From positions 620,001-684,000 of the forward strand of contig NZ_CP054839.1 of NCBI RefSeq assembly GCF_018141105.1: a stretch of 64,000 nt of DNA, read 5' to 3'. The stretch comes from Saccharopolyspora erythraea (GTDB taxonomy: Bacteria > Actinomycetota > Actinomycetes > Mycobacteriales > Pseudonocardiaceae). This document shows, in pieces, positions 55,112 through 62,950 of this stretch. A program made the translations under genes and the position numbers. Under the pieces are notes generated by a model, which ran no database searches, was not told the origin of the DNA, and saw only the letters and a list, made by a program, of their open reading frames with translations. How positions within the stretch are numbered: position 1 is the stretch's first letter; each line of letters begins with the position of its first letter.

Positions 55112-55285
55112 TCACCTGCTCGAGACGGAGGCGGATGCGTCCAGCCGGACGCACTTGTCGCAGCCGCTGCGCCGGTGGCGGCAGGACGGTTCGGCTATCG
55201 GGACCCCGCACACCGTCTGGTCCTCGTTCTCCCGCCTGATGTGCACTATCCCGTCGGACGTGGTGTGAGTCGGACCGAAGATCAT
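55112..55285 (-). CDS. small Cys-rich (zinc-ribbon-like) protein, 57 residues
   Basis: It begins MIFGPTHTTSDGIVHIRREN and contains VCG, then C-x6-C-x2-C (SCRHRRSGCDKC), with an upstream His. This is a likely zinc site. Small proteins of this kind are common near XRE regulators in actinomycetes, and this one is divergent from such a regulator. AGGTGG precedes ATG 55285, and a strong terminator follows. Function unknown. Confidence 0.65.
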   Translation of the reverse strand: MIFGPTHTTSDGIVHIRRENEDQTVCGVPIAEPSCRHRRSGCDKCVRLDASASVSSR

Positions 55286-55450
55286 GAGGCCACCTGCCGC
55301 CGCCGGTCGCACGCGGGCCGGCGGACTGCTCCGGACGGCGCGTTCGCGAGTGGTCCGTTCCCCGGGCACCGGCACATGGCCATCACATCCCCTCTTCTGT
55401 TACAGGCTGTGCTGGTACAACTACGAATTTAGAAGTGCGCCATCACATGG

Positions 55451-55487
55451 AGTGACAGCGAAGTGACAGTCCTCGCCTGGGAAGTCA
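55451..55487 (+). promoter_or_regulatory. possible operator: repeated AGTGACAG words
   Basis: AGTGACAGCGAAGTGACAG (two direct copies) is followed by GAAGTCACGG in the gap between the divergent small gene and the XRE regulator gene. Spacing and symmetry suggest a protein-binding site. Confidence 0.35.
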
Positions 55488-55561
55488 CGGATCGTGTCAT
55501 GGGGCGCGGTATGCACGTAGCCTGTCGAGTGCCCTCGTCGACCTTCGCGTAGGAGGCCAAC

Positions 55562-56761
55562 ATGCCGTCCACCGGTTCCGGGCTGACCATCGGTGAGCGA
55601 TTGGCGATGGCCCGCAAGGTCGCGGGACTCAGCCAGCACGCCCTCGCCACCCGTGCCGCGTACAGCGTGAGCATGGTGCGGGCGGTGGAGCAGGGCAGGG
55701 AGCCCGCGTCCCCCGCGTTCGTCGCGGCGGCGGCCCGCGCACTGGGCATCGAGGCCGAGGAGCTGTACGGGCAGCCCTACCGCGAGCTGCTGGGCGACGA
55801 CGGGGGAGTGGACGGGCTGTTCGAGCTCCGGACCCTGTTCGCCGAGGGCTGCTACGTCGAGCCGCTGGTCCCGGCTCCGCTCGACGAGCTCGACGCCGAG
55901 ATGCGGCGGCTGCGCCAGATGCGCCACACCGACCGCGCCCGGCAGGCGATCGAGACGATGCCCGTGCTGCTGCGCCAGATCTACGGCGCGGTGCGCGAGG
56001 CGTCCGCCGACGAGGACCGCGAACGCGCGTACCGGCTGCTGGCGCAGGGTTATGCGAACACGGCGCAGATGCTCTACCGCTTCGGCTGGCTGGCGCTGGC
56101 GACCCAGGCGCTGGACCGGATGGAGCTGGCCGCCGAGCGCTCGGGCGGGCCGCACCTGCTCGCCCACGCCACCCAGCAGCGGGCGCTGCTGCTGATGTCG
56201 CACGCGTCCTACGACGTCGGCGAGCGGCTGGTCGAGCGCTCGCTCGGGCTGCTGGAGCGCGAGGAGGAGAGCGAGGGCGTCCTGGCGTTGCGCGGTTCGG
56301 CGCACCTGCGGGGCGCGATCATCTGCGCCCGCAAGCACGACGAGACCCGGGCCAGGGAGCACATCGCCCACGCCCGCCGGTACGGCGCGCGGATCGGGCG
56401 CCAGTCCAGCGCCTACGACACCAGTTTCGGGCCCGGCAACGTGGAGATCCACGACACCGCGGTCTCCCTGGAGGTCGGCGACCCGTGGCGGGCGGCGCGC
56501 GACGGATCGGCGCTGGACATCCCCGCCGACGTGACGCCCACGCGGGCGGGACACCACTGGCAGGACGTCGCCCGCGCCTGGGTGCTGTCCGGCGAGCACG
56601 GCAAGGCGCTCGGGGCGTTGAACAAGGCCCGGGCCATCGCGCCGCAGCAGACGCGCTACCACCCGCAGGTGCACGAGACGGCCCGGCTGATCGCCCTCGC
56701 CGAGCGCCGCAAGTCCGACAGCATCGCGCACTTCACCGCCTGGCTCGGCATCAAGGTCTGA
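55562..56761 (+). CDS. XRE-family regulator with TPR-like C-terminal region
   Basis: A 399-residue protein. Residues 8-70 are a Cro/C1-type helix-turn-helix (IGERLAMARKVAGLSQHALA, SMVRAVEQGREPAS). The rest is helical and repeat-like (AYRLLAQGYANTAQMLYRFG, LATQALDRMELAAERSG, ARAWVLSGEHGKALGALNKA), as in many actinomycete regulators with a tetratricopeptide sensor. GGAGG precedes ATG 55562. It may control the divergent small gene or the biosynthetic-looking operon downstream. Confidence 0.85.
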   Translation: MPSTGSGLTIGERLAMARKVAGLSQHALATRAAYSVSMVRAVEQGREPASPAFVAAAARALGIEAEELYGQPYRELLGDDGGVDGLFELRTLFAEGCYVEPLVPAPLDELDAEMRRLRQMRHTDRARQAIETMPVLLRQIYGAVREASADEDRERAYRLLAQGYANTAQMLYRFGWLALATQALDRMELAAERSGGPHLLAHATQQRALLLMSHASYDVGERLVERSLGLLEREEESEGVLALRGSAHLRGAIICARKHDETRAREHIAHARRYGARIGRQSSAYDTSFGPGNVEIHDTAVSLEVGDPWRAARDGSALDIPADVTPTRAGHHWQDVARAWVLSGEHGKALGALNKARAIAPQQTRYHPQVHETARLIALAERRKSDSIAHFTAWLGIKV

Positions 56762-57457
56762 CCGCCGCCCGCGGGGTCGGCGATCGGAGCCTTCTCGCAC
56801 TGCGCAGGTTTTCCCGTGCGGGGAACCGAGTTCACCCCACGGAGGGCGGAACACGCGCAAATTCACCGTGACGCGTTCGCCCGAATTTCGTGAATGCTGG
56901 GCCGGCGGTCGTGTCGAACGCATCCGCCGGGTGTGGTGGCGCTATTGCCAAAAGCCCGATTCGGGTGCGTCGTCGGCTTCTACCTCGGCATTTCCGTCTG
57001 GTGCTCGACCGCAACGTTCGGGCGAATGCCGCGACCCTGCCGAATCGCGCCGCGCATCGCGATGCCGAATGGCGTTCGAGTGATCGCCGCTCTACTCATC
57101 GGCCGATGTCACGCCGAAATCCGCGCTCGGCCAAGCGGGTGACCAGCGCGCACGGCGTCCGGAGGGAAGTCGTTTCGATTGCGAATTTCCCTTCCGGAAA
57201 GGGCGGTAAGCGAATCGGGTCCGGATCACCGGATTGAGTAATGGGAAGTGCGCGGACACCGCTACTGCCGTAATTTCGGGCAATGGCGGCGCGGGTTCGC
57301 ATGCTCCCGCGCGCTCCCCGAACCCCCCGACTCGTCCGGAAGGCGGTGCCGTCACGACAACGCGTCCGGTGATCCGCCGGATCCCGAGCACGCGTTCGAC
57401 ACGGCAGGCACCTCCCGCGAACCCCGACCGCTTTTCGCGCAGATCACAGGAGAACAA
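56762..57457. other. ~700-bp intergenic region upstream of the ABC/ANL operon
   Basis: The DNA between about 56850 and 57300 is less GC-rich than its surroundings and full of CGAAT/ATTCG words. Reading frames exist on both strands, but none has a ribosome site plus recognisable text. It probably carries the operon's control region and perhaps a decayed gene. Confidence 0.45.
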
Positions 57458-59284
57458 ATGGAGCCGGACGCGGCGTCGCGACCGACGTCGTCCCTGACGA
57501 CCCTCATCAGCAGGCTCGCACCCTTCCGGGGCGCGCTGACCGTGGTCCTCCTCCTCGAACTGGGTACCCGCGCCGCGGCGCTGGTCCAGCCGCTGGCCGC
57601 GCGCGCCGTCGTGGACGGCGTCGCGGCGCGCGCCGACCTGATGTGGCCGATCGCGGTGCTGGGTGCGGTCGCGATCGTCGGCCTCTGCCTCAACTACGCG
57701 GGCTTCCACCAGCGCGGAAAGCTGAGCGAGCGCTTCGTCCTGGGCCTGCGCAAGTCGATGGCCAGGCGGATCGTCGGCGCCCCCGTGTCCTACGTCGAGT
57801 CCCGGTCCACCGCGGACCTGATCTCCCGCGTCGGCGCCGACAGCACCCTGATCCAGCAGACGACCGTCAAGGCGTTGGTGGACCTGGTGGTCGTGCCGCT
57901 CACCGTCGTGGCGGGCATCGTGCTGATGCTGACCATCGACGTGTTCCTCGCGGTGGTGGTGATCGTCCTGCTCTCGGTGGCCGGGCTGGCCGAGGCCGGG
58001 GTGTTCCGGCGGGTCGTCGTCGACACCGAACGCGCTCAGGAGCACGTGGCAGCGCTGACCGGTGTGGTGCAGCGGGTGCTGCTGGCGTTCCGCACGGTCA
58101 AGGCGTCGCGCAGCGAAGGGCGGGAGGCCGAGTCCTTCGACCACAACGCCGACTCGGCCTACCGGGCGAGCGTGAAGGCCGTCCGGACGGGGGCGCTGGC
58201 CGACACGGTGGCCTACGCGGCCGTCGACTTCACCTTCCTGGTGACGCTCGCGGTCGGCGTGGTGCGCGTGAGCACCGGCAGCGTCGGCGTCGGCGACCTG
58301 GTGGCCATCCTGCTCTACGTCGTCTACATCCAGGAACCGGTGGAGGCGCTGACGAACTCGGCGGGCAAGCTCTCCGAGGGCCTGGCCGCCCTGCGGCGCA
58401 TCACCGAGCTCCTCGACGCGCCGCAGGAGACCGACACCGCGGCCACTCCGGCCCGGACCGAGGTCCCGGCGGTGTCCAACGGTTCCAAGGCGCCGGCGCC
58501 CCGGCGGACGGTGCGGTTCGACCAGGTGTGGTTCGGCTACGGCGACCAGCCGGTGCTGCGCGACGTGTCCATCGAGGCGGTGCCGGGGCTGACGGTCCTG
58601 GTCGGTTCGTCCGGCGCCGGGAAGACCACACTGCTCAGCCTGGCGGAGCGGTTCGTGGAACCCGAGCGGGGCGCGGTCCTGCTCGACGGGACCGACGTCC
58701 GCGAACTGCCGCTGGCGGAGCTGCGCGGCCGCGTCGCCTACGTGCAGCAGGAAGCCCCGCTGCTCGGGGAGACCATCAGGGAGGCCGCCACCTACGGCGT
58801 CGACGGCGTCGACGAGCAGCGGTTGCGGCGAATCCTGGAGTCGGTCGGGCTCCAGACGTGGATCGAGGGACTGCCGCTCGGGCTCGACACCGAGGTCGGC
58901 GAGCGCGGCGTGCAGATCTCCGGCGGCCAGCGCCAGCGGCTGGCCGTGGCGCGGGCGCTGGCGCGCGACAGCGAGGTCCTGCTGCTCGACGAGGCGACCT
59001 CGCAGCTCGACCCGCTCAACGAGCAGAACCTCGTGCGGTCGCTGACGCGCGACTTCCGCGACCGGGTCGTCATCGCGGTCACGCACCGGATGCCGATGGC
59101 CTACCAGGCCGACCAGGTGATCATGCTGCGCCACGGCTCGGTCCACGCCCGCGGTACGCACGACGACCTGCTGTCGGACCCGCACTACCGGCAGTTGATC
59201 GCGTCGCCGTCCGCCGGTTCCCCCGAACTGGCGGAGCAGCTGACCGCGTCGGGGGAGGACGGGCGGGGTGAGCCCGGTGCCTGA
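57458..59284 (+). CDS. ABC exporter (fused membrane and ATPase domains)
   Basis: A 608-residue half-transporter. Six hydrophobic segments lie in residues 25-300 (ALTVVLLLELGTRAAALVQP, IAVLGAVAIVGLCLNYAGF, VVVPLTVVAGIVLMLTIDVF, FLAVVVIVLLSVAG). The ATPase has Walker A VGSSGAGKTTLLSL, Q-loop YVQQEAPLLG, signature ISGGQRQRL, Walker B EVLLLDEATSQLD and switch THR in place of the usual His-containing pattern (AVTHRMP). AGGAG precedes ATG 57458. It is first of a coupled operon and probably exports the product of the downstream enzymes. Confidence 0.9.
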   Translation: MEPDAASRPTSSLTTLISRLAPFRGALTVVLLLELGTRAAALVQPLAARAVVDGVAARADLMWPIAVLGAVAIVGLCLNYAGFHQRGKLSERFVLGLRKSMARRIVGAPVSYVESRSTADLISRVGADSTLIQQTTVKALVDLVVVPLTVVAGIVLMLTIDVFLAVVVIVLLSVAGLAEAGVFRRVVVDTERAQEHVAALTGVVQRVLLAFRTVKASRSEGREAESFDHNADSAYRASVKAVRTGALADTVAYAAVDFTFLVTLAVGVVRVSTGSVGVGDLVAILLYVVYIQEPVEALTNSAGKLSEGLAALRRITELLDAPQETDTAATPARTEVPAVSNGSKAPAPRRTVRFDQVWFGYGDQPVLRDVSIEAVPGLTVLVGSSGAGKTTLLSLAERFVEPERGAVLLDGTDVRELPLAELRGRVAYVQQEAPLLGETIREAATYGVDGVDEQRLRRILESVGLQTWIEGLPLGLDTEVGERGVQISGGQRQRLAVARALARDSEVLLLDEATSQLDPLNEQNLVRSLTRDFRDRVVIAVTHRMPMAYQADQVIMLRHGSVHARGTHDDLLSDPHYRQLIASPSAGSPELAEQLTASGEDGRGEPGA

Positions 59285-60281
59285 GGACTACACGTGGCGA
59301 CCGCTGCGAGCCGACGACGCGCAGCGCTGGGAGTCGATGATTCGCGGGGTGGCCGCGTGGGACCGCCCGACGCTGGAGAGCACGGCCGCCGAGTTCGCCG
59401 AAGTCCTCGGCGAGATCGACCTGGCGAGCGACAGCCTCGGCGTCTTCCGCGGCGAGGCGCTCGTGGGCTACTCGCTGGTGCGGTCGGGGCGTGGCAGCGG
59501 GTGGTACGAGATCCAGGGGTGCGTGCACGGCGAGCACCGGGGCCGCGGCCTCGGAACCAGGCTGCTCGGCTGGGGACGCACCCGGGCCGCGCGGCGCTGT
59601 GCCGCGGCGGGAACAGCCGGCGAGTTGCGCGTGTGGTGCCCGGAGCACAACGCGGCCCAGAAGTCGCTCGCCGAGCGGATCGGCCTGCGGCCGACGCAAT
59701 GGCATCTCGATGTCTTCTCCCAGCTCGACCAGGCGCCGCACATCGAAGCGCCGGAACTGCCGGAAGGATTCCGTGTGCGGGTGTTCGAGCCCGGGTTCGA
59801 CGCGAAGGTGCGCGAGGTCCACAACCGGGCTTTCGCGGGCCAGGAGGACGGCTGCTTCGACGCGGACCGGTGGCGTCGCGAGGTCACCGGCAAGTCCGGC
59901 TTCCTGCCCGAGCTCTCGTTCGTCGTGCTCGACGACCGGCAGGCAGTGGTGTCCTACCTGCTGTCCTTCTCGCTCGACGACGGTGACGGCGAGCCGGCGT
60001 GCTACCTCGGCTACATCGGTACTCCGCCCGAGACGCGGGGGCGGGGCCTTTGCCGCGCCCTGCTCGCCGAACACCGCGGGCGAGCACGGGAGCTCGGCTA
60101 CACCGCACTGTGTTTCAGCGCCGACGAGTCGAACCCGACGAAAGCCCTGGACCGGTTCGAGCACATCGGCCTGTGGGATCCGGAGCGCGACGAGGTCGAC
60201 CGCTGGGTCTGCTACAGCGGGGAACTGCCCGGCGACACGACCGCCCCGGGGATGACCGAGCCGCCGCTGGAGTCCCGATGA
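59268..60281 (+). CDS. tandem GNAT acetyltransferase (mycothiol-synthase-like)
   Basis: A 337-residue protein with two GNAT folds. The N-terminal one has the acetyl-CoA loop HRGRGLGTRLLGWG, and the C-terminal one RGRGLCRALLAEH preceded by YLGYIGTPPET. This layout is that of MshD and related two-domain acyltransferases. Here the gene sits inside a biosynthetic-looking operon, overlapping the exporter by 17 bases and the next gene by four (ATGA). It likely acylates an amine of the pathway product or intermediate. Confidence 0.85.
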   Translation: MSPVPEDYTWRPLRADDAQRWESMIRGVAAWDRPTLESTAAEFAEVLGEIDLASDSLGVFRGEALVGYSLVRSGRGSGWYEIQGCVHGEHRGRGLGTRLLGWGRTRAARRCAAAGTAGELRVWCPEHNAAQKSLAERIGLRPTQWHLDVFSQLDQAPHIEAPELPEGFRVRVFEPGFDAKVREVHNRAFAGQEDGCFDADRWRREVTGKSGFLPELSFVVLDDRQAVVSYLLSFSLDDGDGEPACYLGYIGTPPETRGRGLCRALLAEHRGRARELGYTALCFSADESNPTKALDRFEHIGLWDPERDEVDRWVCYSGELPGDTTAPGMTEPPLESR

Positions 60282-62950
60282 CCGGCGGCCTGCTGGCGGC
60301 GAACTCGGTCCGTCCCTGGTCCGAGGTGGAGCGCGCCGCATGCGGAATCGCGGAGGGGCTGCGCGAGCGCGGGGTCCGGACGGCGGACCGCGTCCTGCTC
60401 TGCGGTGACAACTCGGCGGAGTACGTGCTCGTCCTGCTGGCGCTGATGCGGCTCGGGGCCTCGATCGTGCTGACCGACCACCGGCAGACGCCGCAGGAAG
60501 CGCGCCGCGCCGCGGACCTGGCCCAGGTTCGGTGGACCGTCGCCGATGCCGGTGTCGCTACCGCCGTAGGCCGACGGCTGGAGATCGCCGAGCTCGTCGC
60601 GGACCGGCCGGACGCGGGTGCCGGGGAGCTGTCGCTCCGAGACTGGTACTCCCGTCCTGACGGGCTCGTCACGTGGTCTTCGGGCACCCGGGGTCCGGCC
60701 AAGGGTGTCGTGCGCTCCGGCAAGTCCTTCCTGGACAACGTCGAGCGGTCGCGGCGGCGGATGGGATACCGCCCCGACGACGTGCTGATGCCGTTGCTGC
60801 CGTTCTCCCACCAGTACGGGTTGTCGATGGTGCTGCTGTGGTGGCAGGTCCGGTGCTCGCTGCTGGTGGCGCCCTACCGGCGGCTCGACCACGCGCTGGA
60901 GCTGGGCAGCCGCTGGGGGGCGACGGTGCTCGACGCGACGCCGATGACCTACCACAGCGTGCTCAACCTCGGCGCCGGTCGCCCTGGGCTGCTGGGAGCG
61001 CTGCGCACCGTGCGGATGTGGTGCGTCGGCGGTTCTCCGCTCAGCCCCGCGCTGGCCGACCGCTTCCGCGCCGCGACGGGACGGCCGCTGCTGGACGGCT
61101 ACGGCAGCACCGAGACCGGCAACATCGCCCTGGCCGCGCCCGGCGACGAGACCGGGTGCGGGCACCCGCTGGACGGGGTCGAGGTCGAGGTGCTCGACAC
61201 CGCGGGCGCCGCGGCGGCACCCGGATCGCTGGGCGAGATCGTCGTGCGCTCGCCGGACCTGACCAGCGGATACCTCGAGCCCGACGGTGGCCTCCGCCCG
61301 CTCCCGCCCGGGCCGCACCGGACCGGGGACGTCGGGTTCGTCGACGAGGACGGCCACGTCTTCGTGCTCGGCCGTCGCGGAGCGGTCCACCGGATGGGGC
61401 ACACGCTCTACCCGGAGGTGCTCGCCCACAAGGCCGCCGCGTGCGGGGCGCCGGTGCACGTGCTGGCCACCGAGGACGAGCGCACCGGGTGCCAGCTCGT
61501 CTTCGTCGTCGCCGACCCGAGGCTGCGCGCCGGCGGGTACTGGCGCAGGCGGATCCAGGACGTGCTGCCTTCCTACGAGCATCCCAACCGCGTTGTCGTC
61601 GTGGAGGAAATGCCGTTGAACAGCAATGGGAAGCCCGACAGCGGACAGCTCGACAGGCTCGTGCGCGACACCGCGTCCGGTGCGCCCTCCAGCCCGTCGG
61701 TCCCCGCCCAGACCCGTCGCGCCCCGGCCCCGCGCACCGCTCGCATCCCGTTCGCCGAGCGCCTGGACGCGCTGCGGGCGGTGGAGGACTTCCTGCGCGA
61801 CGAGCGCGGCGCGGTGCTCGACGTCCTCACCGAGATCTCCCCGCACAAGGCCGCCGAGAGCGAGCTGGCCAGCGCGCTGGCCACCCTGGCCGGTGCCCGC
61901 GCCGAGGTCGAGGGCCACGGGCCGCGGCGGCTGTCCCGGCTCGCGGTCTTCATGCCCTCCAACGTGCTCTGCTACTCCTACGTGCTGTACCTGCTGGTGC
62001 CCGCGCTCTACGCGGAGCGGATCGACTTCCGGGCCTCCGCGCAGGTCGCGGCCCCCGCGCGGCGGCTGCACGAGCTGCTCGCCCCGGTGCACGGCCTGCC
62101 GGTCGACTCGCACCAGGTGAGCCAGCGGCGCTTCGTCGACGAGTCGGTGTCGCGGGCCGACGTCGTGGTGTTCACCGGCGCCTACGACAACGCCGAGCAG
62201 ATCCGGTCCCGCCTGCGCCCCGAGCAGCTCATGCTGTTCTTCGGACAGGGCGTCAACCCGTTCGTCGTCGCTGCCGGCGCGGACCTCGACCTCGCGGTGG
62301 CCGACGCGGTCCGCATCCGGATGCTCAACTCCGGGCAGGACTGCTTCGGGCCGGACGTGTTCCTGGTCGACGCGGCGGAGGCGGACCGCTTCGTCGAGCT
62401 GCTGGTGAAGCGGCTGGGCGAGCTGCGCTACGGCGACTACCGCGACCCCGACGCCGACTACGGGCCGCTGTTCTACGACAGCGCGCTGCAGAAGGCCACC
62501 GAGTACCTGCGGCGCGACCACGAGCGGATCGTGTTCGGCGGCCGGGTGGACCTGCGCGACCGGCACCTGCACCCGACCGTGCTCGTGCGTCCGGCCGGCG
62601 ACGAGCTGGTGGTCGAGGAGCTGTTCTCGCCGATCTTCAACGTCGTCGTGCACCACGACCGCGAGCAGCTGCGGGCGGTGCTGCGCACGCCGTTCGTCAC
62701 CGATCGTGCGATGGCGGCGATGGTCTACGGCGACGACCCGGAGACGGTCGAGCTGCTGGCCAGGCGGCACCAGGTCTGCCTCGGCCGCACCATCCTCGAC
62801 GCCGAGAACGGCAACCGCCCGTTCGGCGGGCACGGGATCGTGGCGAACTACGCGGCCCACGGCGGAAGGCGGGTCGCCGAACCGCTGCTGGTCTCCAAGG
62901 CCGTCGCCGATCACCTGTCCGCCCCCTCCGACGTGATCGGTGGCCGGTGA
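60278..62950 (+). CDS. adenylation (ANL) - aldehyde dehydrogenase fusion protein
   Basis: An 890-residue two-enzyme fusion. Residues 1-465 are an acid-activating ANL domain: P-loop TWSSGTRGPAKGVVRSG, motif LDGYGSTETGNIAL, HRTGDVGFVDEDG and the Lys in LNSNGKPDSGQL. A Pro/Ala-rich linker follows. Residues ~490-885 are aldehyde-dehydrogenase-like, with catalytic Cys689 (NSGQDCFGPDVFL) and VEELFSPIFNVVV. The general-base Glu of hydrolytic ALDHs is absent (LMLFFGQGVNP in place of LELGGKNP), as in acylating or reducing members. No carrier-protein domain is seen. This suggests acid-to-aldehyde reduction, analogous to LuxE plus LuxC. Confidence 0.82.
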   Translation: MTGGLLAANSVRPWSEVERAACGIAEGLRERGVRTADRVLLCGDNSAEYVLVLLALMRLGASIVLTDHRQTPQEARRAADLAQVRWTVADAGVATAVGRRLEIAELVADRPDAGAGELSLRDWYSRPDGLVTWSSGTRGPAKGVVRSGKSFLDNVERSRRRMGYRPDDVLMPLLPFSHQYGLSMVLLWWQVRCSLLVAPYRRLDHALELGSRWGATVLDATPMTYHSVLNLGAGRPGLLGALRTVRMWCVGGSPLSPALADRFRAATGRPLLDGYGSTETGNIALAAPGDETGCGHPLDGVEVEVLDTAGAAAAPGSLGEIVVRSPDLTSGYLEPDGGLRPLPPGPHRTGDVGFVDEDGHVFVLGRRGAVHRMGHTLYPEVLAHKAAACGAPVHVLATEDERTGCQLVFVVADPRLRAGGYWRRRIQDVLPSYEHPNRVVVVEEMPLNSNGKPDSGQLDRLVRDTASGAPSSPSVPAQTRRAPAPRTARIPFAERLDALRAVEDFLRDERGAVLDVLTEISPHKAAESELASALATLAGARAEVEGHGPRRLSRLAVFMPSNVLCYSYVLYLLVPALYAERIDFRASAQVAAPARRLHELLAPVHGLPVDSHQVSQRRFVDESVSRADVVVFTGAYDNAEQIRSRLRPEQLMLFFGQGVNPFVVAAGADLDLAVADAVRIRMLNSGQDCFGPDVFLVDAAEADRFVELLVKRLGELRYGDYRDPDADYGPLFYDSALQKATEYLRRDHERIVFGGRVDLRDRHLHPTVLVRPAGDELVVEELFSPIFNVVVHHDREQLRAVLRTPFVTDRAMAAMVYGDDPETVELLARRHQVCLGRTILDAENGNRPFGGHGIVANYAAHGGRRVAEPLLVSKAVADHLSAPSDVIGGR

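Noticed and set aside
56890..57237. 115-residue frame upstream of the ABC exporter gene
   Set aside because: No ribosome site, Arg/Ser-rich random text, nothing recognisable.
57092..57302. 68-residue minus-strand frame (RNYGSSGVRALPITQSGDPD-like text)
   Set aside because: Composition is less random than other shadows, but there is no start site or known domain; kept only as part of the intergenic remark.
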